Notes under the pieces: generated by a model | What the model was told of the DNA's origin: nothing | What the model saw: only the letters and a program-made list of their open reading frames with translations | Databases searched by the model: none | Assembly (NCBI GenBank): GCA_902762955.1 | Contig: CACWQH010000009.1 | Coordinates: 1-61,970 of the forward strand | DNA from: an uncultured Lachnospiraceae bacterium | Lineage (GTDB): Bacteria > Bacillota > Clostridia > Lachnospirales > Lachnospiraceae | Direction: 5' to 3' | DNA: 61,970 bases | Position numbers and translations under genes: made by a program | Shown here: one piece after another, positions 1 through 10,277 of the stretch | How positions within the stretch are numbered: the stretch's first letter is position 1 | Layout: every line of letters starts with the position of its first letter

Positions 1-116
1 TGGCGTAAGTCAATCACAACATAAAACATCTACAATTTTCAAGGTTCAAAAGTGCCTTTTTTATTTGTCTCGTTTTTTCATACGTCACTTGACACTATCC
101 ATCTGTTCAATTATAT

Positions 117-1148
117 TTATAATATTAGCATCGCATCTCCGAAAGAAAAAAATCTATATTTTTCTTCAACAGCCAGCTTATATGCTTCAAGTATTTTTTC
201 ACGGTTATAGAGTGCGGATACAAGCATAAGCAAGGTCGACTCAGGCAGGTGGAAGTTGGTGATAAGGCGGTCAACGCATTTGAATTTGTAGCCAGGATAG
301 ATAAATATATCTGTCCAACCGCTACAGGCTTTTATGTGTCCGTTTTCGTCAGCTGCTGTTTCGAGAGTTCGTGTACTTGTTGTGCCGACAGATATTACCT
401 TTCCGCCATTTTCCTTTGTAGTATTTATAATATCTGCCGCATTTTCATCTATTATATAGAATTCACTGTGCATATGATGGTCGGTTATGTTATCAACCTT
501 GACAGGTCTGAAGGTTCCAAGTCCCACATGCAAGGTAACTCGCGCTATCCTTATGCCCTTTTCTTCTATTTCCGAAAGAAGCTCATTGGTAAAATGAAGT
601 CCTGCTGTCGGTGCTGCCGCTGAACCCTCATGCTTGGCATATACTGTCTGATATCTGTTTTTATCCTCTAATTTATGAGTAATATATGGAGGTAAAGGCA
701 TCTGCCCAAGCTCATCTAAAACCTCCTCAAATATACCATCATAGGTAAATTCAATCAGCCTGTTGCCTTCCTCGACTATTTCCTTAACCTCGCCTACAAG
801 CTTACCGTCACCAAAGGATATCCTTGCTCCCGGTCTTGCTTTCTTCCCTGGTTTTACAAGAGTTTCCCAGGTCTTATCATCCTTACGTTTTAAAAGCAAA
901 ACCTCTATCGATGCTCCTGTGTCTTCCTTTACACCTATAAGTCTTGCGGGAATAACCTTGGTATCATTTATAACCAGACAATCCCCCGGATTTAAATAAT
1001 CTACAACATCCGTAAAATGCTTATGCTCTATATCTCCGGTTTCGCGGTTAATAACCATAAGCCTTGAATCACTTCGTTTAAGAAGCGGATCCTGTGCTAT
1101 AAGTTCTTCAGGTAGCTCGTAATAAAAATCACTAAGTTTCAAAACCAT
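117..1148 (-). CDS. queA: S-adenosylmethionine:tRNA ribosyltransferase-isomerase QueA
   Basis: QueA transfers the ribose of SAM to 7-aminomethyl-7-deazaguanine in tRNA, giving epoxyqueuosine in the wobble position of GUN anticodons. The 343-residue length is normal for the family. The N-terminus ([17 protein letters not shown]) and the C-terminal [11 protein letters not shown] and TNFHLPEST motifs are characteristic. It follows pheT by about 20 bases and is probably cotranscribed with pheST. Start choice is uncertain: a GGAGG lies only 2-3 bases before the ATG, but about 8 bases before a TTG two codons later. That TTG start (1142) gives [10 protein letters not shown], which matches usual QueA N-termini, so the real start may be TTG. 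Confidence 0.95.
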   Translation of the reverse strand: MVLKLSDFYYELPEELIAQDPLLKRSDSRLMVINRETGDIEHKHFTDVVDYLNPGDCLVINDTKVIPARLIGVKEDTGASIEVLLLKRKDDKTWETLVKPGKKARPGARISFGDGKLVGEVKEIVEEGNRLIEFTYDGIFEEVLDELGQMPLPPYITHKLEDKNRYQTVYAKHEGSAAAPTAGLHFTNELLSEIEEKGIRIARVTLHVGLGTFRPVKVDNITDHHMHSEFYIIDENAADIINTTKENGGKVISVGTTSTRTLETAADENGHIKACSGWTDIFIYPGYKFKCVDRLITNFHLPESTLLMLVSALYNREKILEAYKLAVEEKYRFFSFGDAMLIL

Positions 1149-1168
1149 TTCCTCCGAATAATCAGATC

Positions 1169-3595
1169 CTACGCTCTTATCTCGATATTCATCTTGCCAA
1201 GCTCGGTAAGAAGCTTGTCTATTATCTCGGATACTTCTTTATCCTCAAGAGTTCTGTCCTTGGCTCTGAAGGTCATACTGTAAGCTACAGACTTCTTGCC
1301 CTCTGCAACCTGCTCACCTTCATATACATCAAAGAGCTTGTAGGATTCAAGAAGCTTGCCACCGCATTTCTTAATTACCTTTTCTATCTCACCGACAAAT
1401 ATGCTCTTATCCACTACAAGAGCCAAATCTCTTGTCATACCGGGGAACTTAGCTATACCCTCATACTTTCTGTCAAAGTTAGAAAGCATGGTTATTGTTT
1501 CCATATCAAGAACAGCAAGATATACCTCTGCCTTAATGCTGTAATTATCTGCAACCTCCGGATGAAGCTGTCCGATATATCCTACAACCATATTACCCTT
1601 CTTGATAAGTGCCTGTCTGCCCGGATGTAGAAATGGTTCATCGGTTGAAGGCTCATAGCTTAAGTCCTTGCCAAAACCAAGCTTTTCAGTAAGCTCCTCG
1701 AGTACACCCTTAAGTGTGAAGAAATCACCCGAGCCATACATACCCATACAAAGCTTCATCTTCTCTTCTGGTAATTCTGTAAGAGGAAGAGCCTTAGGAA
1801 GATAAACATTGGCAAGCTCATATAATCTTGCTTCCTTATTTCTTCTGTTATAGTTAGTAGAAAGTGATGTAAGAAGTCCGTTAAGCGGAAGTGTTCTCAT
1901 AATAGAGTAATCTTCTCCGAGCGGATTAGATATCTCAATCGCCTTTCTGTAAACGGAATCCTCCGGTATAAGCAGCTTGTCAAACACCTTAGGACTCTCA
2001 AATGAATAGCACATAGCTCCTGAAAAGCCGTTACCCTCGCAGATATTTCTTACTATGTCACTTATTCTTTCAGCATATGATTTCTTACCTGCAGTAGCCT
2101 CACCATGAGGAAGAGTTGTAGGTATATTGTCATAGCCGTAAAATCTTGCAACCTCTTCTGCAAGATCTGCCATACAATTTAAATCCTGTCTGAAGGTAGG
2201 TATCGTAATAATGTTAGTAGCAGAATCATACTTAAGCTCAAGTCTTCCGAAATATTCGAGCATATCTTCCTTTGAAATATCAGTACCGAGAAGCTTATTC
2301 ATCTTCTCCGGTTCAAAAGGAAGCTGCTTTTCAGATACAGGATTGGCATATGCATCAACAACTCCGTCAACAACCTCACCGCATCCAAGCTCTTCTATAA
2401 GCTGGCAGGCTCTGTTAATAGCCTCTAAGGCAAGGTTTGGATCAAGTCCCTTAACGAACTTAGCTGAAGCATCTGTTGAAAGACCTATTCTCTTTGTCGA
2501 AAGTCTTATATTGGCTCCGTCAAAGCATGCAGCCTCAAATAAAAGTGTCTTTATATCGTCGGTTACCATTGAGTTTTCTCCACCCATAATACCTGCTATG
2601 GCAACCTCTTTTTCACTGTCACAGATCATAAGCACATCACTGTCAAGAATTCTCTCCTGACCATCAAGAGTAGTAAATTTATCTCCGTCAGCCGCACGTT
2701 TAACAACTATCTTATGTCCTGCTATGGTATCAAGATCAAAAGCGTGCATAGGCTGTCCGAACTCCTCCATAACATAATTTGTTATATCAACAAGATTATT
2801 TATGGAACGGATTCCCTGTGCAGCAAGTCTATCTCTCATCCACTTTGGAGATGGACCTATCTTAATATTTTTTACAACTCTTGCAACGTATCTCGGGCAA
2901 AGGTCTGTGTCCTTCACCTCAACGGATATATAATCATTTACATTTCCGCCGGAGCCCTTTACATTAACTACAGGCGGAACAAATTTTTTATTAAATGTAG
3001 CAGCTACCTCTCTCGCCATTCCTATCATCGAGAAGCAGTCTACTCTGTTAGAAGTAATCTCATATTCTACAACAGCATCATCAAGTCCGAGCGCCTTAAC
3101 AGCATCATCTCCCGGCTTAACACCTGAGTCAGCAGGAAATACATATACACCGTCCTCCGGTGCCTCAGGATAGAAGTCTCTTGAAGAACCAAGTTCTTCT
3201 ATACCACACATCATACCATTACTTTCAACACCACGAAGCTTACCCTTTTTAATTTTGATACCATCAGGATACTCGGTATTATCTCCATGTGCTGCAGCAA
3301 CCTTACCGCCATCGAGTACAACCGGAATAAGGTCACCCTCTTTTACATTTTTTGCACCTGTTACTATCTGTAAGGTTTCAGCTCCCATATTAACCTGACA
3401 TACAACCAGCTTGTCTGCATCAGGATGCTTCTCTATTGTTTCAATCTTACCTACTACAATCTTCTCTAAATTTTTATCCTTCTTCACATAGTTTTCTACA
3501 TGAGAACCCGAAAGAGTCATCTTATTTACAAAGGTTTCTATATCCACGTCCAAATCCGGAACATATGCTTTAATCCATGAAATCGGTGTATTCAT
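1169..3595 (-). CDS. pheT: Phenylalanine--tRNA ligase beta subunit
   Basis: Beta subunit of the cytoplasmic (alpha-beta)2 class II enzyme that charges tRNA-Phe and edits misacylated Tyr-tRNA. At 808 residues it is full length. Visible domains are an N-terminal tRNA-binding OB fold (about 40-150, including IVTGAKNV), the B3/B4 editing region (about 200-380), the B5 domain (about 400-480), the inactive synthetase core, and a C-terminal FDX-ACB anticodon-binding domain (last about 95 residues, with [14 protein letters not shown]). GAGG lies 9 bases before the ATG. It is 78 bases downstream of pheS, and no hairpin was seen between them, so pheS-pheT-queA reads as one unit. Confidence 0.97.
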   Translation of the reverse strand: MNTPISWIKAYVPDLDVDIETFVNKMTLSGSHVENYVKKDKNLEKIVVGKIETIEKHPDADKLVVCQVNMGAETLQIVTGAKNVKEGDLIPVVLDGGKVAAAHGDNTEYPDGIKIKKGKLRGVESNGMMCGIEELGSSRDFYPEAPEDGVYVFPADSGVKPGDDAVKALGLDDAVVEYEITSNRVDCFSMIGMAREVAATFNKKFVPPVVNVKGSGGNVNDYISVEVKDTDLCPRYVARVVKNIKIGPSPKWMRDRLAAQGIRSINNLVDITNYVMEEFGQPMHAFDLDTIAGHKIVVKRAADGDKFTTLDGQERILDSDVLMICDSEKEVAIAGIMGGENSMVTDDIKTLLFEAACFDGANIRLSTKRIGLSTDASAKFVKGLDPNLALEAINRACQLIEELGCGEVVDGVVDAYANPVSEKQLPFEPEKMNKLLGTDISKEDMLEYFGRLELKYDSATNIITIPTFRQDLNCMADLAEEVARFYGYDNIPTTLPHGEATAGKKSYAERISDIVRNICEGNGFSGAMCYSFESPKVFDKLLIPEDSVYRKAIEISNPLGEDYSIMRTLPLNGLLTSLSTNYNRRNKEARLYELANVYLPKALPLTELPEEKMKLCMGMYGSGDFFTLKGVLEELTEKLGFGKDLSYEPSTDEPFLHPGRQALIKKGNMVVGYIGQLHPEVADNYSIKAEVYLAVLDMETITMLSNFDRKYEGIAKFPGMTRDLALVVDKSIFVGEIEKVIKKCGGKLLESYKLFDVYEGEQVAEGKKSVAYSMTFRAKDRTLEDKEVSEIIDKLLTELGKMNIEIRA

Positions 3596-3673
3596 CTTAA
3601 TATCCTCAACTTTCTATAATCACTTTCTTGTAATTTGCGTTTACCAACACTTTTTATCATTTTTGAAATGCTT

Positions 3674-4693
3674 TTACCACTGCTGTAAAAATCTCATATC
3701 ATTTTCATAAAGAAGTCTCATATCATCTATCTCGTACTTAAGAAGTGTTATTCTCTCAAGTCCGATACCAAACGCAAATCCGGAATATTCTTCAGGATCA
3801 ATTCCACACATTTCAAGCACATGCGGATGAACCATACCACATCCGAGAATCTCTATCCAGCCGCTTCCCTTACATACACGGCAGCCCTTTCCACCGCACT
3901 TAAAGCAGGTTATATCAACCTCTGCCGAAGGCTCAGTAAACGGAAAATGATGCGGTCTGAATTTAGTTTTTGTATTTGGACCAAAGAATTCCTTTGCCCA
4001 CTGTGCAAGAGTTCCCTTTAAGTCTGCCATCGTAATATTTTTATCTATAACAAGTCCCTCAACCTGGTGGAAGGATGGTGAATGTGTTGCATCCACTTCA
4101 TCTGATCTGAATACTCGTCCCGGTGAAAGGATTCTTATCGGAAGCTTGCCCTGTTCCATAATTCTTGCCTGAACAGATGAAGTCTGTGTTCTAAGCAGTA
4201 TATCCTTAGTGATATAAAATGTATCCTGTTCATCCTTTGCCGGATGATTTGCAGGTATATTGAGAAGTTCAAAATTGTACTTATCATACTCTACCTCAGG
4301 ACCTGATACAATCTCATAGCCCATACCGATAAATACTCTTTCCAAATCTTCAAGCGCTGTCTGGTTAGGATGTCTGTGTCCGTCGATCTTCTTTACACCC
4401 GGAAGAGTAACATCTATGGTTTCTCTCTTCATCTTTTCTGCTCTGGCAGCACGATTAATTGCCTTAAGCTTTTCATCGAGCTTTTCTTCTATATTTTGTC
4501 TTACCTCATTGACCATCTGACCAACCTTTGGTCTGTCTTCAGGAGCAACATCCTTCATACTCTTTAATACCTGGGTAAGCTCACCCTTTTTTCCGAGGAT
4601 GGCAACCTTGATATCATTGATTACAGATGCATCCTGTGCCTGCTCAATTTTGGCAAGAGTCTGTTCCTTAATAGCACTTAACTTCTCATTCAT
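3674..4693 (-). CDS. pheS: Phenylalanine--tRNA ligase alpha subunit
   Basis: Catalytic alpha subunit of PheRS. The start at MNEKLSAIKEQ is chosen because GAGGAAA lies about 8 bases upstream; an in-frame ATG 17 codons further upstream would overlap the preceding gene and adds residues that do not look like PheS. The resulting 339 residues match the family. Class II motifs are visible: RTQTSSVQAR, SPGRVFRSDEVDATHSPSFH (motif 2), the Cys-rich CFKCGGKGC insertion, and motif 3 (GIGLERITLLKY) near the C-terminus. No T-box leader (no GGGTGGTACCGCG-type element) is visible upstream, and the gene sits about 30 bases after an unrelated membrane-protein gene. Confidence 0.97.
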   Translation of the reverse strand: MNEKLSAIKEQTLAKIEQAQDASVINDIKVAILGKKGELTQVLKSMKDVAPEDRPKVGQMVNEVRQNIEEKLDEKLKAINRAARAEKMKRETIDVTLPGVKKIDGHRHPNQTALEDLERVFIGMGYEIVSGPEVEYDKYNFELLNIPANHPAKDEQDTFYITKDILLRTQTSSVQARIMEQGKLPIRILSPGRVFRSDEVDATHSPSFHQVEGLVIDKNITMADLKGTLAQWAKEFFGPNTKTKFRPHHFPFTEPSAEVDITCFKCGGKGCRVCKGSGWIEILGCGMVHPHVLEMCGIDPEEYSGFAFGIGLERITLLKYEIDDMRLLYENDMRFLQQW

Positions 4694-4724
4694 CTTATAT
4701 ATTTCCTCACTTTCAAAAAAAATC

Positions 4725-5654
4725 CTAATGCATAACACTGACATAATCTATTATGTCATTTAATGTATCTTCATTTAATAATTCAAGCTCATACTCTATC
4801 TTAAGCTCAGTGAAAAATCTAAGCTTAAATACTCTTTGCTTTTTCCATGGTAATGTATGCTTTTCAACCTCAGCCTTTTCAATCTCTTTGATTTTATCAA
4901 GCTTAATCACATCTGTTTTTACCAGATAACTGACTATCAGATAATCTTCCGTAACATATATATTACCCAGCTTATATATCATATGGTTTGTAAGCTGAAG
5001 ATTAAGTTCTTCAATCACTGCTCCTATATCACCATAATGCGAAAGCTGCTTTGACTGACCATGCAGCGAAGGATTGGCCCAGACTAAAAGTGTATATGCT
5101 ATGATCAAAACACTTATAACGATAGGTGAAGCAAATAATATATAAAGCATGGTTATATATGTAACCGGATAATCACACTCACTTATCACATACTCGCTGA
5201 AAAAATCATCCTTAAGCTGTCCCTCAAAGCCGCCTGCTTCCACAAGCTGATTAACTATATATTCTGTTGAAATGCTGTCTTTAACAATTCTTGCTTTTAT
5301 ACTCTTACTATCAATTTTCATAGGCGGATTTTTTGTTTCAATAATGTAAAACATAATCCTGTCTTCGTTTAACTGATAATAATATCCTCCCTTGACCTTA
5401 CCATTGACATAATAATTAAAGCCTGCATATGTCAAATCTCCGGTTTTTGCCAGCTTGACATTTGTATCTCCCAATCTGTAAAGCTCCGATACTCTTTTAT
5501 ACAAATCTTCCTCGCTGATATTAACCAGTCTGGTCTGCTCCAGCACAGGATATTTTATAAACATGAACATCAAAACAGCCAAAACCAAAATCGCCGGCAC
5601 TGCCAAAGCAAGTGTATTTTTAAACAAAAGCTGTTCAAACTTTTTCTTTCCCAT
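4725..5654 (-). CDS. Two-TM membrane protein of unknown function
   Basis: I do not recognise a named family. After an ATG with GGGA 8 bases upstream, the protein has an N-terminal membrane segment (about 15-33, LALAVPAILVLAVLMFMFI), an extracytoplasmic stretch of about 135 residues, a second membrane segment (about 165-192) and a cytoplasmic C-terminal domain of about 110 residues. The C-terminal part alternates short strands (NIYVTEDYLIVSYLVKTDVIKLDKI) in a manner reminiscent of YcxB/PH-like bacterial domains, but this is only a resemblance. It lies between the transglutaminase gene and pheS and probably shares their transcript. Confidence 0.7.
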   Translation of the reverse strand: MGKKKFEQLLFKNTLALAVPAILVLAVLMFMFIKYPVLEQTRLVNISEEDLYKRVSELYRLGDTNVKLAKTGDLTYAGFNYYVNGKVKGGYYYQLNEDRIMFYIIETKNPPMKIDSKSIKARIVKDSISTEYIVNQLVEAGGFEGQLKDDFFSEYVISECDYPVTYITMLYILFASPIVISVLIIAYTLLVWANPSLHGQSKQLSHYGDIGAVIEELNLQLTNHMIYKLGNIYVTEDYLIVSYLVKTDVIKLDKIKEIEKAEVEKHTLPWKKQRVFKLRFFTELKIEYELELLNEDTLNDIIDYVSVMH

Positions 5655-5754
5655 GGTCAATCCCTTTTACCAAATTAATATAATAACATTAATATATTTT
5701 TTATTCAAGTTTTGCAGTTATATATATTTTTTAATTCAGTTATATACAAATCTA

Positions 5755-8106
5755 CTAAAACAGTATTTTAGATACATAATCATATTCTTCCTGCAATATC
5801 TCCTTATCAGAAAAACCTGCCCTGTTCAATATATCTATAATTCTTTCTATATCAAACTGTTTTTCAAACTCCATAGCCTTTTCTTCATTTTTCCTGGCAA
5901 GCTTTTCCTTTTTTACATTATAAATGTACTGTATCTGTTCAAGATAATTTATTTTATTTTTGAATTCCTTATTAAATCTGCTTCTTCGCTTATAATAACT
6001 CGAATATCTTATAATAAGCCTATCGTTTAATCCGGACTTCAAAAATCTAATCATCAATGCAATACCCGCTATTGCCCTTATGCCAAGCAAAACAACTATA
6101 ATTCCTGCAATAATTCCGATTATTACATATACAACACCTTTTACAAAGCTGTCGGAAATATTTACATTAAACTGATTTCCTCCGTCATCACTATCCGCAG
6201 CATCATCGTCTGTTGTATTATCAAACATATCCCAGAAATCTTCGTTTTCTTCAACCTCGCCTGCAGGTGTAACATCAACCAGATACCAGCCTTTATCTTC
6301 GCTGTATACTTCAATCCACGCATGAGCATCAGCATCCGTAGCATTTATCTGAAGAACTGCTGTTTTACCAAGTTCAGAATATCCGTCATAATAATCAGAA
6401 TACTCTTTTCCCTCAACAAGCTCTGCATCTGAAAGCTGATAATAACTTATCGCATAACCTTCGACATATCTTGTAGGTATACCCAGATATCTTAATATAA
6501 GAGTTGCAGCTGATGCATAATGAGCACAATAACCCTTTTTGTTTTCTGTCAGAAAATAATTAACAAAATCTTTCTTTCTTGGAGTTTTTCCGGGCTTAAT
6601 AGTATACGGAATATTGTCCTGATAATAATTTACAAGATTTGAAATTATTTCTTCGTCTGTTCCGGAATGATCAAAATTTTGTATAAATTCCTCAATTGCA
6701 GCAATATTTTCCTCAGGAACATAAAGATCCATATCCGTAAAAGGTTCACTATCATAATAACTTGTATCAACAACAGTATCATTTCCTCTGAGTCTTGGAT
6801 AAAATACTTCATTTATATATCCCACATCATTATAATCTGATATTTCTCCAATATAATACGGCTCATAGATTCCGTTTCTATCACCATCAATATTTCTTAT
6901 TCCTATCACAGCCTTAGCAGAATTCGTCCCACCCTGCTCATAGTTTTCCTTTAATGCTTCAGCCTCGGCACTTGATATATTTACAGTATCTTCACTATTT
7001 TGAAAATACCTTATACTGGTCCAATAATTTTCATAAGGATTGTAACTTTCGCCAACAAAATGTTTCAGATAAATGGTATCAAATGAATAAGGCGTAATCT
7101 TAATCATCAAATCAGTCTGATAATCGAGCCTTATACTTGAAACAGTGCCAAGCTTTCCACTATTCATACCACCTTTATCTTGTCCATAATTAAAGAAACC
7201 GGACCATCCATCTGTTAGGAAAATTCCCACAGCAGCCATTGTTACTTCTTTATATTTATTTTGCTTATAACCTGCATTAAAGCTTTCTTTTGGTCTTACA
7301 GTACTTACTATAGTAACGACAGCAGCAACAAATATAAATACTATAAGTGATGCCTGGGATAGAGCCTTAACATCATAGGTATAGAAAAATTCTCTTTTCT
7401 TTTTTCCTCTGGTCTCATATTTTGAATCACTTCTCTTTATAGCTACCTGCGGACTGTAATGTCTGCTGACTTTTATAACATATGCCAGAGAAATTCCCAC
7501 AAGAATCATCATCGCATATAAGATATCCGGTTCCAAGGTCATATAAAGCGGAATAACATTAAAAAACATAACGATAAACATAGCTGTAGCATACTGCATA
7601 CGTCTTGAAATGTAGACATTAAGCAAAATATCAAGAACAATTCCGATAAAGAGTGCAATCATAGTTATTGTCAAATACCTGTTTTCGATCTGCTCGTTAT
7701 AAAGCCTTTGAATATCCACATCAAAATACTGTGCCGCCTCTTCAACAGACATATTTACTATTGCATAAAATCCACTGTTTATATATATTCTTAAAAGATA
7801 AACCAGACTTGCAAAGGTAACAAATATAAAGAAATATCCCAGATTTTCCGTGAACAGTCTGTAATAAAGCATAGAGCACAAAATCGCAAATACAAAAACC
7901 ACCATATGGCAGAGTAAAGCATTATACTCGGCATGAATGGCAGACAGATAAAACCCTATTGTACCCATTGATAGCAGATATACAATAAAGCCCTTTAATA
8001 AAAGTGTCAGAATTCTCTTTTCCTTTTGTTCGAAAAAATCCTCGCAGAGAACAACACCTTCACAAAGCTCTATTAAGTTTTTATCTTTTTTTGTTTTCTT
8101 TGCCAT
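5755..8106 (-). CDS. Multi-pass membrane protein with extracytoplasmic transglutaminase-like domain
   Basis: Member of the TgpA-type family found with MoxR and DUF58 genes. The 783 residues begin at MAKKTKKDKN. The layout is five or six N-terminal membrane segments (about 35-215), another near 255-275, a large outside domain, a final membrane segment (about 655-690) and a cytoplasmic tail. The transglutaminase core carries the expected triad: Cys in KKGYCAHYASAATL, His in DADAHAWIEVY and Asp in WYLVDVTPAGE. Its start ATG overlaps the TGA of the upstream DUF58 gene by one base (TGATG), with AGGGAGAA upstream, indicating translational coupling. A role in cell-surface crosslinking or proteolysis is inferred only; the substrate is unknown. 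Confidence 0.88.
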   Translation of the reverse strand: MAKKTKKDKNLIELCEGVVLCEDFFEQKEKRILTLLLKGFIVYLLSMGTIGFYLSAIHAEYNALLCHMVVFVFAILCSMLYYRLFTENLGYFFIFVTFASLVYLLRIYINSGFYAIVNMSVEEAAQYFDVDIQRLYNEQIENRYLTITMIALFIGIVLDILLNVYISRRMQYATAMFIVMFFNVIPLYMTLEPDILYAMMILVGISLAYVIKVSRHYSPQVAIKRSDSKYETRGKKKREFFYTYDVKALSQASLIVFIFVAAVVTIVSTVRPKESFNAGYKQNKYKEVTMAAVGIFLTDGWSGFFNYGQDKGGMNSGKLGTVSSIRLDYQTDLMIKITPYSFDTIYLKHFVGESYNPYENYWTSIRYFQNSEDTVNISSAEAEALKENYEQGGTNSAKAVIGIRNIDGDRNGIYEPYYIGEISDYNDVGYINEVFYPRLRGNDTVVDTSYYDSEPFTDMDLYVPEENIAAIEEFIQNFDHSGTDEEIISNLVNYYQDNIPYTIKPGKTPRKKDFVNYFLTENKKGYCAHYASAATLILRYLGIPTRYVEGYAISYYQLSDAELVEGKEYSDYYDGYSELGKTAVLQINATDADAHAWIEVYSEDKGWYLVDVTPAGEVEENEDFWDMFDNTTDDDAADSDDGGNQFNVNISDSFVKGVVYVIIGIIAGIIVVLLGIRAIAGIALMIRFLKSGLNDRLIIRYSSYYKRRSRFNKEFKNKINYLEQIQYIYNVKKEKLARKNEEKAMEFEKQFDIERIIDILNRAGFSDKEILQEEYDYVSKILF

Positions 8107-9155
8107 CAGATATTCTCCCTGATATTCAAAAGACACCTTTCACTGTCAGAAGTAATATGGAGATATGATTTTATCTCCGGATGAACCGCTGTCATATGTG
8201 ATGCACCCTGGTTCATATCAATATAAGTTTTTTCATAATACATTTTTGAAAAAGCTTCATCCAGATCCGACCTGTAATCTATTCTGGTCGTTTCATATTC
8301 AAATCTCGATTCGCTCCAATACATCAGTCTTACTGTTGTTCCGTCACTTACAATCTGATTAATAAGTGTATATGCTGAAGAAAGTATCATATTTAATTGA
8401 TTGGAATTATTCTTTACAAGTTCAACCAACGCCACAAGCTGCCTGTCAGACATGCTTGCTCTGTCCTTTACCATAAGAATATCTCTCTTTGCAGAAAGCT
8501 TCCAATGGATGCTCATAAGCTTGTCACCCGGTATATACTCTCTGATTTCCTGAACGTCCGAAAAATCATTTCCTTTTTTAGAACTCTCTTCACTTTCAAG
8601 CGAACCCTGTTCAAGAGCGGTTCTATCATAATTATACTCTCCGATTATCTCCGGCATAACCGCCACCCTTGCATCAGAGGTTTTTTTCTTTTTAAGTCTG
8701 ACAAATCCCATAAGATCCTTTATATATATTTTTTCTACGTTTAATTCTATAATTCCCGGAAGTGTAGCAAGAACAGGGATTTCAACCTTACTTCCCTTCA
8801 TCATCCTTATAGGCATTGAAATCTTATGAAATCCCTCTGTTTCAAAAAATGTATTTTTAATCTTTAATTTCACGATGGTATCTAAAGAAACAAAAGGCGT
8901 AGGATTACTTATTTTTATATAAAAATATGCCCTCTCATTTTGTCTGGCATACTCGCCACCGATACTGTTTATGGCAGAGATTATACTTACATCCGTAAAT
9001 CTTCTTAAAATAAAAGCCATAATAATGGATAAAAAAGGAGACACAATCATTATTACCATAAGCATGAAATAAAAATGACTGTGTAAGAAATAATAAAATA
9101 ATCCATTTATAAAAAGTAAAATTCCATATATGATTATTCTTATAATACTCTCCAT
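8106..9155 (-). CDS. DUF58 domain protein
   Basis: A 349-residue membrane-anchored protein with two N-terminal hydrophobic segments (about 5-50). It carries the DUF58 hallmark EIREYIPGDKLMSIHWKLSA followed by LMVKD at about 205-235. The C-terminal half resembles a von Willebrand A-like fold. DUF58 proteins usually accompany MoxR AAA+ ATPases and transglutaminase-like membrane proteins; all three are here in the usual order (MoxR, DUF58, transglutaminase). AAGGATA lies about 8 bases before the ATG. The gene overlaps the transglutaminase start by one base. Its biochemical function is not established. Confidence 0.9.
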   Translation of the reverse strand: MESIIRIIIYGILLFINGLFYYFLHSHFYFMLMVIMIVSPFLSIIMAFILRRFTDVSIISAINSIGGEYARQNERAYFYIKISNPTPFVSLDTIVKLKIKNTFFETEGFHKISMPIRMMKGSKVEIPVLATLPGIIELNVEKIYIKDLMGFVRLKKKKTSDARVAVMPEIIGEYNYDRTALEQGSLESEESSKKGNDFSDVQEIREYIPGDKLMSIHWKLSAKRDILMVKDRASMSDRQLVALVELVKNNSNQLNMILSSAYTLINQIVSDGTTVRLMYWSESRFEYETTRIDYRSDLDEAFSKMYYEKTYIDMNQGASHMTAVHPEIKSYLHITSDSERCLLNIRENI

Positions 9156-9275
9156 AAGTTATATCCTTATTAACTAAATTTCATAATTATCAATTTACCG
9201 ACGATCAATCTTTGATAGTATCAGAATGCTACCAACTCATTTTATAAAAGTTGTCTTATTCATAGATAATTATAT

Positions 9276-10202
9276 TTAATTTCTTGGTGCCGGTATAACA
9301 GTAAGCAACTGTCTTATAGCAGTCTCCATATTTAGTCCCTGAGCTTTTCCTCTTGCACTAAGCTTAACTCTGTGTCCAAGTGTATCCTTTGTCACACTTT
9401 GAACGTCCTTCGCAGTGACAAAATCTCTTCCGTCAAGAACAGCCATAGCCTTTGCCATTCTAAGAAGTGCAATTGTTCCTCTCGGACTTGCCCCCATGGA
9501 AAACATTTCATTTGCTCTGGTTGCCTCAACTATATTAACTATATACTCATATATCTCATCACGCACAAACATATCATTTGCGTTTTTTCTAAGTTCTATA
9601 AGTTCATCTACTTTAACTATCTCTTTAACATTATCTATAGGATGTAAGGCATTACCTTTCAATATCTTCACAGCATCCTCATGCGCCGGATATCCCATGG
9701 AAAGACAGACCATAAATCTGTCAAGCTGTGACTCCGGAAGCATCTGAGTTCCCGATGAACCATATGGATTTTCTGTAGCTATAACGATGAACGGATCCGG
9801 AAGCTTTCTGGTTACGCCATCAACCGTTGCAGTTTGTTCTTCCATAACCTCAAGAAGAGCAGACTGGGTTTTAGGAGATGTTCGGTTTATCTCATCTGCC
9901 AAAAACAAATTACAAAAAACCGATCCCTCTCTATATTCAAAATCCTTTGTCTGTGCATTATACATTGAAAATCCGAGTATATCACTCGGAAGAACATCCG
10001 GTGTAAACTGTACTCTCTTATAATCAAGAGACATACTCTTTGCAAAGGTTGTCGCAAGTGTTGTCTTACCTACTCCGGGTATATCCTCCATAAGTATATG
10101 TCCGCCTGCTATAACAGCAGCCAGAACCTTACTAACAACATCCTCCTTACCCTTTATAACTGTATTAACCTCATCACATACCGCTTGAAGTTTTTCGTTC
10201 AT
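9276..10202 (-). CDS. MoxR-family AAA+ ATPase
   Basis: Cytoplasmic chaperone-like ATPase, about 308 residues. The Walker A motif GVGKTTLATT is near residue 43, Walker B is LFLADEINRTSP near 108, and the sensor region ATENPYG follows. The C-terminal lid has the family's GASPRGTIALLRMAKAMA. The second of two near ATGs is chosen because GGA lies about 8 bases before it but only about 3 before the first. MoxR proteins are thought to assemble or activate partner complexes, here most plausibly the DUF58 and transglutaminase-like proteins encoded next. A gap of about 120 bases separates it from the DUF58 gene. Confidence 0.93.
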   Translation of the reverse strand: MNEKLQAVCDEVNTVIKGKEDVVSKVLAAVIAGGHILMEDIPGVGKTTLATTFAKSMSLDYKRVQFTPDVLPSDILGFSMYNAQTKDFEYREGSVFCNLFLADEINRTSPKTQSALLEVMEEQTATVDGVTRKLPDPFIVIATENPYGSSGTQMLPESQLDRFMVCLSMGYPAHEDAVKILKGNALHPIDNVKEIVKVDELIELRKNANDMFVRDEIYEYIVNIVEATRANEMFSMGASPRGTIALLRMAKAMAVLDGRDFVTAKDVQSVTKDTLGHRVKLSARGKAQGLNMETAIRQLLTVIPAPRN

Positions 10203-10277
10203 ACACATTTTCCTTTCTACTGCGTTTAACGCTTGACCGTATCCTGACAGAGTAATCGTCAGGCACGCTCTCGTGTT

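Noticed and set aside
2211-3127. Plus-strand open frames opposite pheT
   Set aside because: They lie wholly inside pheT and have no ribosome site or family resemblance.
4694-5754. T-box leader for pheST
   Set aside because: No T-box core (GGTGGTACCGCG-like) was seen upstream of pheS; the region is coding or short gaps.
10260-10273. 14-base word CAGGCACGCTCTCG shared, inverted, with 44570-44583
   Set aside because: In a 62-kb window more than ten 14-base matches are expected by chance, and the surrounding similarity is only a few bases longer.
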